42,585 bases of DNA, from NCBI GenBank assembly GCA_913020145.1, contig CAJWAI010000007.1, positions 1-42,585 on the forward strand. The letters run 5' to 3'. The notes below the pieces were generated by a model. It was not told where the DNA came from, made no database searches, and saw nothing but the letters and a program-made list of their open reading frames with translations. This DNA comes from an uncultured Gammaproteobacteria bacterium. Its GTDB lineage: Bacteria; Pseudomonadota; Gammaproteobacteria; Magnimaribacterales; TMED112. How positions within the stretch are numbered: the stretch's first letter is position 1; each line of letters starts with the position of its first letter. Shown here one piece after another: positions 1-9,737 of this stretch. A program made the translations under genes and the position numbers.

Positions 1-955
1 TATTTTCCAAAAAGAAGCAAAAAAGGCTTTTTTGATTGAATTAAAGGAAATGGAGACTTTTGCAAGGTCTAAACACTTTGATGTAGAAGAACTTTGCAGA
101 AAGATAAAAAATTGCAAGGGAAAAATTTTTTTAACTGGTGTGGGTAAATCTGGACACATAGCGAATAAAATATCAGCTACTCTTTCAAGCACAGGTACAC
201 CATCTTTTTTTATACATCCTGCAGAAGCATTACATGGGGATCTGGGTATGATAGAGAAAAAAGATGCCATATTAGCAATATCAAAATCTGGTGAAAGTAA
301 GGAAATCTGTGATCTTATACCAGCGATTAAATTAAAGAAAATTCCGCTATATTCAATTACAGAAAATCAAGGATCTACTATTGCTTCTTCTTCTGAGACT
401 CATATATTAGTCAGAGTAGCTAGAGAGGCATGCCCAAATGACCTTGCTCCTACATCAAGCACAACAGTTACATTGGCGCTGGGAGATGCGATAGCAATTT
501 CTTTACTAAAAGCTAGAGGCTTCACATCTGAAGATTTTGCTAAATCTCACCCTGGAGGCAAATTAGGTAAGAAACTTACATTAAGAGTGAAGGATATAAT
601 GATACCAGTATCAAAAGCAGCAATAGTGAAAGAAAATAGTTCATTAAAAGATCTAATTTTTGAGGTTTCATCAAAAAAACAAGGTTTAGCTTTAGTAAAA
701 AAATTAAATAAGATTACAGGTGTTTTTTCAGATGGCGATTTACGAAGACAGCTACAAAAAAATGCAGATATTCATAAAACTAAAGTTGAATCAGTAATGA
801 AAAGGAAATTTAAAACCATAAAAGATAATGAGCTTATATTAGAAGCCGCTAAAAGAATGAAGAAATACAAGGTATACAACTTACTTGTTGAAGAAAAAAG
901 TAAGATTGTTGGAATATTAACAATGCATGAAATTCTCGAAGCAAATGTTTTATAA
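1..955 (+). CDS. kdsD: Arabinose-5-phosphate isomerase (KpsF/GutQ family, SIS + CBS domains), 5' end truncated by window edge
   Basis: GVGKSGHIANKISATLSSTGTPSFFIHPAEALHGDLGM SIS motif, C-terminal CBS-like part (VKDIMIP). The frame stays open upstream of the TTG at 32 to the window edge (IFQKEAKKAF...), so the true start is probably outside the window. Confidence 0.93.
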   Translation, partial: IFQKEAKKAFLIELKEMETFARSKHFDVEELCRKIKNCKGKIFLTGVGKSGHIANKISATLSSTGTPSFFIHPAEALHGDLGMIEKKDAILAISKSGESKEICDLIPAIKLKKIPLYSITENQGSTIASSSETHILVRVAREACPNDLAPTSSTTVTLALGDAIAISLLKARGFTSEDFAKSHPGGKLGKKLTLRVKDIMIPVSKAAIVKENSSLKDLIFEVSSKKQGLALVKKLNKITGVFSDGDLRRQLQKNADIHKTKVESVMKRKFKTIKDNELILEAAKRMKKYKVYNLLVEEKSKIVGILTMHEILEANVL

Positions 956-1325
956 ATTAGTACTATTATTTTTATCGTTTAATCTTTATGCACAAGAGTA
1001 TGAAATTAATTCTGATAAAGTTGAGATTAATACTGAGCTAAATACCATCATTTATAGCAATAATGTTACATTTAACTCAAATAACATAAGCTTTAAAGCT
1101 GACACTCTAAACATTGATCAATCTAATCAAGCGTTTACAGCACTTGGAGACCCTATAGAAATAAAATTTTTTGATGGAATTGAATTTATAGAAGGCGAGG
1201 CTAAATTAATTGAAATTATTTCTGATAGTTTAATCTTAAAGGACGAAGTTAGTATTATTAAATCTGGCAATCTGATTACATCAGATAAAATAATAATTAC
1301 ACTTGGCAGTAATGATCAAAGCTAA
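927..1325 (+). CDS. lptA: LptA/OstA-like periplasmic LPS transport protein
   Basis: Signal peptide (MFYKLVLLFLSFNLYAQ), OstA-like pattern (INSDKVEINTELNTIIYSNNVTFNSNNISFKADTL), between kdsD and lptB. Start may be 945. Confidence 0.8.
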   Translation: MKFSKQMFYKLVLLFLSFNLYAQEYEINSDKVEINTELNTIIYSNNVTFNSNNISFKADTLNIDQSNQAFTALGDPIEIKFFDGIEFIEGEAKLIEIISDSLILKDEVSIIKSGNLITSDKIIITLGSNDQS

Positions 1326-2022
1326 ATCACTTAAACGTGTAGTTGATTCTAAAGTCTTATTTAATAATATTGATCTTGAACTTCCAAGTAATCAAATTAC
1401 AGGTTTATTAGGTGCAAATGGTGCAGGTAAAACGAGTCTATTTAGAGCAATAGCAGGACTTTCTAGTATAGATTCTGGAGAGCTTACTTTTTTTGATAAA
1501 GATCTCATAGATATGACTCTAGAAGAAAGGGCTGCCGCAGGTCTTAGCTATGTTCCACAAGAAAACTCACTTTTTGAAGAATTAACACTATTAGAAAATT
1601 TAAATGCGGTGATAGAGTTAAAATTTGGATATACAACAGATAAAAAAATTAAAGAAATTGAATCTCTTGTTAAGAAGATGAATTTATTCGAGAAAAGAGA
1701 TATCAAGGCTAAAAATCTTTCTGGAGGTGAAAAGAGAAAAACTGAAATATTGAGAGCTATATTACTTGAATCAAAATTTATACTATTAGATGAGCCTTTT
1801 GCAGGGGTTGACCCAATATCTGTTGAGGAAATCAACAAAATTCTTAAAGATTTAAAAAAACGTGTCGGGATATTTATTAGTGATCATAATTTTAGAGATG
1901 TGATTAATGTTTGTGACTTAATTATCCTCTTAAATCAAGGTGAAGTTCTGATGCAAGGAACTCCAGATGAAGTTAAAAACAACTCTATTGCTAAGAAATT
2001 CTATTTTGGCGAGCTGAATTAA
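1312..2022 (+). CDS. lptB: LPS export ABC transporter ATP-binding protein
   Basis: Walker A GANGAGKTS, signature NLSGGEKRKTEILRA, Walker B FILLDEPFAGVDP; LptB-type sequence and context. ORF track starts at 1303; ATG at 1312 preferred. Confidence 0.95.
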   Translation: MIKAKSLKRVVDSKVLFNNIDLELPSNQITGLLGANGAGKTSLFRAIAGLSSIDSGELTFFDKDLIDMTLEERAAAGLSYVPQENSLFEELTLLENLNAVIELKFGYTTDKKIKEIESLVKKMNLFEKRDIKAKNLSGGEKRKTEILRAILLESKFILLDEPFAGVDPISVEEINKILKDLKKRVGIFISDHNFRDVINVCDLIILLNQGEVLMQGTPDEVKNNSIAKKFYFGELN

Positions 2023-2047
2023 AGGAATAATCCTGTAAAATAGCCAA

Positions 2048-3391
2048 ATGGCTAGGAAAAATTTAGATGCAAAGTTTGAAGTAATTCAAGATACTTTAAC
2101 TAATCCAGAATATAAATCTAAACTAGGGCGCATCTTAAATGAAATGACACCTAGTGAGCTAGCCTATGTCATTGAATCTTCTCCTCCCCAAGAAAGAAAA
2201 ATAATCTGGGATCTTATACAGCTCGATACTGAAGGAGAAGTACTGGGTGAGCTAGATGAAAATCTTCGAGATGATCTGCTTGAGGGAATGGATCCTAGAG
2301 AAATATCAAAAGCAATTAGTGACTTAGAAGTTGATGATCTTGCAGATATTCTACAAAGCTTACCAGATAAAATAACTAATGAGGTTTTAAGCCTCATGAA
2401 TTCAAGAGATAGAGGTCGAGTTGAAAATATCCTTGATTTTCCAGAAGAATCTGCAGGTGGGCTTATGAATACAGATGTTATAACAGTAAGACCTGAAAAT
2501 TCTATCGAACTTGTAATGAGATATTTGAGATTCTTAAAAAAATTACCCCAAAATACCGATGATATTTATGTTCTGAGCAGGAAAGATGAATATCTTGGCA
2601 TACTACCTATAACAAAAATTATTACATCTGATCCAGGTTTAACGGTTAGAGAAGTGATGGATACAGAGTTTCAACCTATTAAATCCGATACTAATCAAAT
2701 TGATGTTTATAACGAATTTAAAACCAGAGATCTTTTTTCTGCTCCAGTAGTAAATGAAACAAATCTATTGGTAGGAAGAATTACCGTAGACGATATTATT
2801 GAGATTGCAGCTGATGAGGTGGAGCAAGATTTTATAGGTTTTGCACAGATTGAAGAAGATGTTTTTGCATCACCGAAAAAATCTATTCAAAATAGACTTG
2901 TTTGGCTATCAGTAAATCTATTAACTGCAATTATTGCATCAGCATCAATAAGTTTATTTTCAGATGTTTTTGAAAAAGTTGTTTATGCCGCTGTTTTAAT
3001 GCCTATTGTAGCTAGCATGGGAGGTATTGCAGCAACTCAAACTCTTGGTATTTATATTCGTGCAGAGGCCATGCGACAGCTAAATAGAAAAAATCTTAGA
3101 TATCTTTTCAGAAGAGAATTCATAGTTGCATTAGCAAATTGTATAGTCTTTTCAGTAGCAATATATCTAATAACGAGCTTCTGGTTTAATGATTACTCCT
3201 TATCCCTAGCTATATCAATTGCTATGATCTTTAACCTTTTAGCAGCTGCAATTTTTGGTTTTGTTTTGCCTCTATCTCTAAGAAAATTTGGTTATGACCC
3301 AGCAATTGCAGGAGGAGTAGTTATCACAACAGTAACTGACATAATTGGTTTTGTTAGCTTCTTAGGAATAATAAGCTTTCTAGTGCTTTAA
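2048..3391 (+). CDS. mgtE: Magnesium transporter MgtE
   Basis: N-terminal MgtE domain, CBS pair, C-terminal TM domain (VYAAVLMPIVASMGGIAATQTLGIYIRA). Confidence 0.94.
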   Translation: MARKNLDAKFEVIQDTLTNPEYKSKLGRILNEMTPSELAYVIESSPPQERKIIWDLIQLDTEGEVLGELDENLRDDLLEGMDPREISKAISDLEVDDLADILQSLPDKITNEVLSLMNSRDRGRVENILDFPEESAGGLMNTDVITVRPENSIELVMRYLRFLKKLPQNTDDIYVLSRKDEYLGILPITKIITSDPGLTVREVMDTEFQPIKSDTNQIDVYNEFKTRDLFSAPVVNETNLLVGRITVDDIIEIAADEVEQDFIGFAQIEEDVFASPKKSIQNRLVWLSVNLLTAIIASASISLFSDVFEKVVYAAVLMPIVASMGGIAATQTLGIYIRAEAMRQLNRKNLRYLFRREFIVALANCIVFSVAIYLITSFWFNDYSLSLAISIAMIFNLLAAAIFGFVLPLSLRKFGYDPAIAGGVVITTVTDIIGFVSFLGIISFLVL

Positions 3392-3850
3392 TTAAAAATT
3401 CTTTAGCCATTTTTTTCTTTGTGTAATGAAGATAATTGTCCAAACGAATATATTTAAAAACGGATTAAGAATAATTCTTATCTCAGCATTTGAAGAATAA
3501 TTGTTAAAAAATTCTAATAGCATATTTAGAATTAAACTTATTACAAAAATCATAATGACTTGTTCTAGAAATGATCTTTGTATCCACTTAAAGTCACTAA
3601 AATTAAGATATATTCCTATCAAACCAAATGTCACAGTGTAAGGTACAGCATAAGTGCTAAAGAATAAATCAATTAAGAAACCTTTAAATATGAAGAAATA
3701 AACATTGGGTATTCTGTTTAAGAAAGTTGTGAAAAGTAATGTCTGCATCAGAAATATATCTGGAAGCCATGCCCATACTTCCAATGTTAAAAAAATATAG
3801 TTTGCAATTATTAAAAGGAATACAATTGAAATTCTAGTTAACTCATTCAT
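3392..3850 (-). CDS. mreD: Rod shape-determining protein MreD
   Basis: Small polytopic membrane protein directly downstream of mreC. Confidence 0.8.
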   Translation of the reverse strand: MNELTRISIVFLLIIANYIFLTLEVWAWLPDIFLMQTLLFTTFLNRIPNVYFFIFKGFLIDLFFSTYAVPYTVTFGLIGIYLNFSDFKWIQRSFLEQVIMIFVISLILNMLLEFFNNYSSNAEIRIILNPFLNIFVWTIIFITQRKKWLKNF

Positions 3851-4640
3851 GTAAAATTGCTCTCTTATTTATTGATTTGAATGGATCAAAAAATAATTCA
3901 ATCTCGAGTTTTTGACGAAACAAATTATTTTCGATATCCTCTATGCCTTTTAATCTTCCAACAATTAAACCTGCTGGGTAAATACCATCAAAACCAGTTG
4001 TAAAAAAAGTATCACCAATCTCATATTCAACTACTTTTGATTCATTTAAGCAGCTTATAGTTAATGGTTTACCCTCTCCTTTTGCAATACAAAAGAATTC
4101 TTTTGTTGTTTTGATAGATACATATTCTTCAGGATCGCTAAGTAATCTAACTTCAATCTCATTGTTAGATAATATTCTGGTTTTTCCAATAACAAAATCT
4201 CCCTGAGATACAGCAAATACTCCATCATTAACTTGTTCAGGATTAGATATATATATTCTATGTTTTTTGCAGCAGTTAAAATTCATTTGGTCAAATGAAG
4301 ATATGTAAACACCAGATTCATTTTTTTCATTGCTATTATATGGGGTGTAAGGTCTTAAGTTTTCTAAAGATTTAATTTGTAAATCTTTCTCATATATTGA
4401 ATCTTGTAATCCTAGAATCTCCTTTTTCAATTTTGCTATTTCTCTGTTTTCTAATTCCTGAAAGCGATCTAGAGTTTGAATAAAAAATCTTTCTGGGGTC
4501 TCTAATATTTGTGAAAGAGCCCTTTGAGCTTTGTCATTGAGGTTTATTGCCTGGGATGTATAAAGCAATATAGAAAATAATGCGAAACTAAAGATTAGAA
4601 TTCTAATTTTACTTTTGGTAGAGATCCTTTCTGCTGACAT
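3843..4640 (-). CDS. mreC: Rod shape-determining protein MreC
   Basis: N-terminal TM, coiled coil, MreC C-terminal pattern (GDTFFTTGFDGIYPAGLIVGRLKGI); between mreB and mreD. Confidence 0.9.
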   Translation of the reverse strand: MSAERISTKSKIRILIFSFALFSILLYTSQAINLNDKAQRALSQILETPERFFIQTLDRFQELENREIAKLKKEILGLQDSIYEKDLQIKSLENLRPYTPYNSNEKNESGVYISSFDQMNFNCCKKHRIYISNPEQVNDGVFAVSQGDFVIGKTRILSNNEIEVRLLSDPEEYVSIKTTKEFFCIAKGEGKPLTISCLNESKVVEYEIGDTFFTTGFDGIYPAGLIVGRLKGIEDIENNLFRQKLEIELFFDPFKSINKRAILHE

Positions 4641-5680
4641 TACTCTTCAGCAAACAAATCAAAATCTTTATCCATTAACCCTAGAGCTATACCTCCTCCT
4701 CGCGCAACAGAAGTTAAAGGATCTTCGGAAACTCTAGTTGGTATACCTGTTGATTGCTCTATTAAAGTATCCAAACAATGCAACAATGCTCCTCCTCCAG
4801 TAAGAACAATGCCATCTTGAGATATATCCGCAGCAAGTTCAGGAGGTGATAGTTCTAGTGCTGATCTTATCGAACGTACAATAGCGGCTGTCTGGTTTTC
4901 TAAAGCTCCGAAACCATCTTCCTTTTTAAATACTACAAGCTCTGGAATTCCTTCTGCAAGATTTCTACCTCTAAATTCATATGAATCAAATTCTTTTTTA
5001 CAGTTTAAAGTTGCACAACCGACTTGCAATTTAATTAACTCTGCTGTTGATTCTCCTATTACAACTCCAAATTTTCTTCTTACATAAGTTTGAATTGCTT
5101 CATCAAATTTATCTCCTCCCACTTTAAGAGATTCAGAATAAACAATTCCATTAAGAGATAGGATTGCTACTTCAGACGTTCCTCCACCAACATCAACTAC
5201 CATGCTTCCTCTAGCTTTATCTATTTCTACACCTGCTCCAAGAGCTGCTGCTATTGGCTCTTCTATAAGCTTTACTACACTAGCACCGGCAGACAAAGCT
5301 GACTCTCTTATTGCACGTTTTTCAACTTGAGTTGCTTTTGATGGAACGCAAATTAATACACGTGGGCTTGGAGACAAAATTGAATTATTTGATACTTTTT
5401 TTATGAAATGCTGAAGCATTTTTTCGGTAACATTAAAATCAGCTATTACTCCATCCCTAAGTGGTCTTATAGCCTCCATTTTGCCAGGCGTTCTACCTAA
5501 CATTTTCTTAGCATCATGACCTACTGCTACAACAGTCTTTTGGCCATTTTTTTCTTGTATTGCAACTACAGATGGTTCATCAAGGACGATGCCATGTTCT
5601 TTTGTATAGATCAAAGTGTTTGCTGTTCCCAAATCGATAGATATATCATTTGAGAAAAGACCACGTAAAAATTTAAACAT
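4640..5680 (-). CDS. mreB: Rod shape-determining protein MreB
   Basis: [57 protein letters not shown] motifs. Confidence 0.98.
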   Translation of the reverse strand: MFKFLRGLFSNDISIDLGTANTLIYTKEHGIVLDEPSVVAIQEKNGQKTVVAVGHDAKKMLGRTPGKMEAIRPLRDGVIADFNVTEKMLQHFIKKVSNNSILSPSPRVLICVPSKATQVEKRAIRESALSAGASVVKLIEEPIAAALGAGVEIDKARGSMVVDVGGGTSEVAILSLNGIVYSESLKVGGDKFDEAIQTYVRRKFGVVIGESTAELIKLQVGCATLNCKKEFDSYEFRGRNLAEGIPELVVFKKEDGFGALENQTAAIVRSIRSALELSPPELAADISQDGIVLTGGGALLHCLDTLIEQSTGIPTRVSEDPLTSVARGGGIALGLMDKDFDLFAEE

Positions 5681-5729
5681 TCTTAATATATCTTTATAAT
5701 ATTTAGAATCTTATAGAATAAGGCTTTTG

Positions 5730-6011
5730 ATGGACAAAATCGAGTTAAAAAATCTATTATTTCTTGCAAAAATAGGCATTGCAGATAAAGAACACCCAAA
5801 AATCATAGAAAAATTAACAAATACCTTTGATCTAATTGATGAAATGAATGAGTTAGATCTTGATAAAGTGCAGCCACTTAATAATCCATTAGAGCTTAAT
5901 AATGTCTCTAGAAAAGATTCTGATAATGATAGAAATGCAAAGAAAGATTTTCTAGAAAATTCGCCTGAATCAGATGAAGATTACTTCATAGTACCAAAAA
6001 TTATAGAATGA
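5730..6011 (+). CDS. gatC: Asp-tRNA(Asn)/Glu-tRNA(Gln) amidotransferase subunit C
   Basis: Short GatC-like ORF (LDKVQPLNNPLEL...) immediately before gatA. Confidence 0.85.
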   Translation: MDKIELKNLLFLAKIGIADKEHPKIIEKLTNTFDLIDEMNELDLDKVQPLNNPLELNNVSRKDSDNDRNAKKDFLENSPESDEDYFIVPKIIE

Positions 6012-7435
6012 ACTTCAAAACACAAAGAGAAAAATTCAGATCGAAAAGTATTTCTGCTAAAGAAGCTGTACAGGAAACAATAAAAAGGGCCAAGACAGAT
6101 AAATTAAATATTTTTATAAATTGTTTTGAAAGCGAAGCTTTATCCAAGGCTGAACATATTGACAATAATTTTGCTAAATTTAAAGATCAACCTCTATCAG
6201 GAGTGCCAATAGCTCATAAAGATATATTTTGTACAAAAGATCTAATAACTACATGTGGATCTAGAATGCTAAAAGACTTCAAGCCACCTTATGATTCAAC
6301 TGTGATAGATAACTGCAATAATGCTGGCTCAATAATGATAGCTAAAACAAATATGGATGAGTTTGCTATGGGTTCATCAAATGAAACAAGTTTTTTTGGT
6401 CCTGTCTCTAATCCATGGAGTGAAAATTTAGTCCCAGGTGGCAGCTCAGGAGGTTCAGCTGCATGTGTTGCTGCAGATATTACTTGCATCTCAACAGGAA
6501 CAGATACAGGGGGCTCAATAAGACAGCCAGCTGCATTATGTGGAATAACTGGAATGAAGCCAACATATGGATTGGTATCTAGATGGGGGATGATTGCTTT
6601 TTGTTCAAGCATGGACCAAGCTGGACCATTTTCAAAAGATGCATTTGGTTGTGCTGCATTGCTTGATGCAATGGCTTCTTATGACTTGAAAGATTCAACA
6701 TGCAGCAAAAGAAAAAAAATATGCTATGAGAAATCTCTGAATGATAATTTAGGTAATTTAAAAATTGGAGTAATAAAAAATATTGAAGATCTAGGAATTC
6801 ATAAAAATATACTAAATTCTTATGAGACTTCAAAAACCGTTCTTCAAGGTCTTGGACATGAGTTAAAAGAAATAGACTTTTCTGAATTATCTTCAGGCAT
6901 ATGTTCTTACTATGTTATTGCTCCTGCTGAGTGTTCATCGAACCTATCAAGATTTGATGGGGTCAAATTTGGTCATAGATCTGCAAAACAGAAAGACATT
7001 TCTGAACTTTATATGCAAACTAGATCTGAAGGTTTTGGTGATGAGGTAAAGAAAAGGATCTTAATTGGGACACATGTACTATCAGCAGGTTTTTATGATG
7101 CTTATTATTTAAAAGCTCAAAAAGTTAGAAGAAACATAAAAAATAAATTTGAAGAAATATTTAAAGATGTTGATCTTATTTTTATGCCAACAACTTTAGA
7201 TCAAGCTTTTGAAAAAAATAGAGAATCTTCTGACCCAAATAGAATGTACAAAGAAGACCTGCTTACAATTCCAGCAAATCTAGCTGGCTTGCCTGCAATT
7301 TCATTCCCTAATGGTCTAAAAAATAATCTTCCTACAGGTGGTCAATTAGTGGGTAATTATTTTAGTGAAAGTCTTTTATTAAATATAACTAATAAGATTC
7401 AGGAGGTAACCGATTGGCACAAAATGACACCTTAG
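6008..7435 (+). CDS. gatA: Asp-tRNA(Asn)/Glu-tRNA(Gln) amidotransferase subunit A
   Basis: Amidase signature (GVPIAHKDIFCTKDLITTCGSRML, VPGGSSGGSAACVAAD, GTDTGGSIRQPAALCGITGMKPTYGLVSRWG). Confidence 0.97.
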   Translation: MNFKTQREKFRSKSISAKEAVQETIKRAKTDKLNIFINCFESEALSKAEHIDNNFAKFKDQPLSGVPIAHKDIFCTKDLITTCGSRMLKDFKPPYDSTVIDNCNNAGSIMIAKTNMDEFAMGSSNETSFFGPVSNPWSENLVPGGSSGGSAACVAADITCISTGTDTGGSIRQPAALCGITGMKPTYGLVSRWGMIAFCSSMDQAGPFSKDAFGCAALLDAMASYDLKDSTCSKRKKICYEKSLNDNLGNLKIGVIKNIEDLGIHKNILNSYETSKTVLQGLGHELKEIDFSELSSGICSYYVIAPAECSSNLSRFDGVKFGHRSAKQKDISELYMQTRSEGFGDEVKKRILIGTHVLSAGFYDAYYLKAQKVRRNIKNKFEEIFKDVDLIFMPTTLDQAFEKNRESSDPNRMYKEDLLTIPANLAGLPAISFPNGLKNNLPTGGQLVGNYFSESLLLNITNKIQEVTDWHKMTP

Positions 7436-8853
7436 TAAAAGGATGGCAACCCGTTATTGGTCTTGAAGTCCATGTTCAGCTATTAACTAATACAAAGTTA
7501 TTTTCTCCAGCAAGAAATAATTTTGGAGAAGATGCTAACACATTAGTAGATTTGATAGATATGGGTTTACCTGGTGTTCTGCCAGTTATGAATGAGGAAG
7601 CCATGAGGCAAGGCATCAAATTTGGCTTAGCTACTTCAGCAAAAATTGCTAAAACAATGATTTTTGATAGAAAGAACTATTTCTATCCTGATTTGCCAAA
7701 AGGGTACCAAATTACTCAATTACATTTCCCTATTGTAAGAGATGGGATTGTAGATGTTGATGGCAAGAAAATAAGAATTCATCAAGCTCATTTAGAAGAA
7801 GATGCTGGAAAATCTATGCATGATCAATATGATTCAAAATCTACAATTGATTTAAATAGATCAGGGGTACCATTACTAGAAATTGTTTCTGAACCAGATA
7901 TTAGATCTGCCGCTGAAGCAGTGAATTACCTCAAAAAAATTCATCAGATAATTACTTACTTAGATATCTCTGATGGAAATATGTCTCAAGGATCAATGAG
8001 ATGCGATGCGAATGTTTCAATAATGCGGCCTGATTCTAAAGAATTTGGGACTAGAGCTGAAATTAAAAATATTAACTCTTTTAAATTTGTTGAGAAAGCA
8101 ATAAATTTTGAAGTTAAAAGACAAATTAAATGTCTTGAAGGTGGAGAAACAGTTGAGCAGGAGACTAGGCTATATGATTCTACAAAAGATGAGACAAGAT
8201 CAATGAGAACAAAGGAATTTGCGAATGATTATAGATATTTTCCATGCCCTGATTTAGTTCCTATAAATATATCTTCGGAGTTAATTAAAGATATCAGTAA
8301 TAATATGGATGAATTGCCAGAGGAAAAAGAACAACGATTCAGAAAAGTTTATAAGTTAGATGATTATGAAGCTAAGGTGATATGTGCAGAGAGGCAAACA
8401 GCTAATTTCTTTGAAGAAGTTTCTAAAAATTGTGACCCTAAACTATCTGCTAAATGGATAATAGGAGAGGTTAATGCATTATTAAATAAAAATAATATAT
8501 CTTTGGGTAATTCAAAAATAACACCAGATAATTTTTCTAGTTTAATGGCAAAAATTAATGATGGGACTATCTCAGGAAAAATTGCAAAAGAAGTTTTAGA
8601 AGAAATCTGGAGTACAGGTAAAAATGCAGAAAAAATCATAAAATCTAAAGGCTTAGAGCAAATATCAGATGAAGCTGAACTTGAATCAATAACTCAATCA
8701 GTCCTTGATAATAATTCTAGACAAGTCGAAGCTTATAAATCTGGAAAGGATAAACTTTTTGGGTTTTTTGTTGGTCAGGTCATGAAAGAAACTCAAGGTA
8801 AGGCAAATCCTAAATCAATTAATGAAATCTTGAAAAGATTACTTAGCGGCTAA
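7414..8853 (+). CDS. gatB: Asp-tRNA(Asn)/Glu-tRNA(Gln) amidotransferase subunit B
   Basis: VIGLEVHVQLLTNTKLFSPA, NRSGVPLLEIVSEPD, C-terminal YqeY-like domain. TTG start inside gatA preceded by AGGAGGT at 7401-7407. Confidence 0.97.
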   Translation: MAQNDTLVKGWQPVIGLEVHVQLLTNTKLFSPARNNFGEDANTLVDLIDMGLPGVLPVMNEEAMRQGIKFGLATSAKIAKTMIFDRKNYFYPDLPKGYQITQLHFPIVRDGIVDVDGKKIRIHQAHLEEDAGKSMHDQYDSKSTIDLNRSGVPLLEIVSEPDIRSAAEAVNYLKKIHQIITYLDISDGNMSQGSMRCDANVSIMRPDSKEFGTRAEIKNINSFKFVEKAINFEVKRQIKCLEGGETVEQETRLYDSTKDETRSMRTKEFANDYRYFPCPDLVPINISSELIKDISNNMDELPEEKEQRFRKVYKLDDYEAKVICAERQTANFFEEVSKNCDPKLSAKWIIGEVNALLNKNNISLGNSKITPDNFSSLMAKINDGTISGKIAKEVLEEIWSTGKNAEKIIKSKGLEQISDEAELESITQSVLDNNSRQVEAYKSGKDKLFGFFVGQVMKETQGKANPKSINEILKRLLSG

Positions 8854-9737
8854 TCGATAAGTAGTAAGTCATCTGCTACTATTACTTCACCATCATAAAA
8901 TAGTTCTACTTCTTTTTTAATTTCATCAGGCTGTGAGCCCCAAAAAAGAATATGAGATAGGACAAGTTTTTTAGGTCTAATTTTAGATGCTATTATCCCT
9001 AGTTCTTCTGGACTTGTATGATGGGCTGCGTGATATATTTGCCAATCAGGAGTCTTTTTTTCAAAGCCTGCTTGCGAATATACCTCATGTATAAGAATAT
9101 CTGCACCTTTAGCTTTCAATAAAAGGTTTTCTGACGGGGCAGTATCTCCTGAAAAAACTATTTTTTTATGCGGTGTTTGAAAAACAAAGCCATAAGACTC
9201 GTCAAGATCACCATGACTATTTTTAAATGCTTCAACCTTTACAAAATTATCTTCATATACATAACCATCAAAAATTTGATTAAACTCATATTTATAGCCG
9301 GTACTATTTTGCGGTTGGGTGCCATTGATTCTGTAGCTAATGTCAAATTCAAAAGCTTCTATTAGGTTTCTTGCCATATTGTCTAATGATTTTGGGCCAT
9401 GAAGGACTAATTTATGTTCTCGGCCCATTATCCAAGGTGTAATAATTAAGTCTGATAGTCCTAAATTATGGTCAGAATGCATATGTGTAAGGAATGCATG
9501 TTTCAAATCTTCTGTATCAATTTCTAAATCACCTCCCCAGGCCTTTGTAAGAGCAGCTAACCGTCTTACTACTCCTGAACCAAAATCTATTAAATAAGGT
9601 TCATCTTCTACAAGAATAAGATATGAGGAACCTGCTCTTTCAGGATTAGGATTAGGCGTGCCAGTCCCTAAAATATAGAGCTTTGTGCTTGCAGTTAAAT
9701 CAAGCATAAAGAAGAAAAAGAATAAAAACCTAATCAT
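8850..9737 (-). CDS. Metallo-beta-lactamase-fold hydrolase (RNase Z/arylsulfatase-like), predicted exported
   Basis: LGTGTPNPNPERAGSSYLI, THMHSDHNLGLSD, FSGDTAPSE, SHILFWG; hydrophobic N-terminus MIRFLFFFFFMLDLTAST. Confidence 0.82.
   Translation of the reverse strand: MIRFLFFFFFMLDLTASTKLYILGTGTPNPNPERAGSSYLILVEDEPYLIDFGSGVVRRLAALTKAWGGDLEIDTEDLKHAFLTHMHSDHNLGLSDLIITPWIMGREHKLVLHGPKSLDNMARNLIEAFEFDISYRINGTQPQNSTGYKYEFNQIFDGYVYEDNFVKVEAFKNSHGDLDESYGFVFQTPHKKIVFSGDTAPSENLLLKAKGADILIHEVYSQAGFEKKTPDWQIYHAAHHTSPEELGIIASKIRPKKLVLSHILFWGSQPDEIKKEVELFYDGEVIVADDLLLID

Noticed and set aside
6289-6833. Two minus-strand ORFs (107 and 84 aa) antisense to gatA
   Set aside because: Fully inside the conserved gatA reading frame; no recognisable features.
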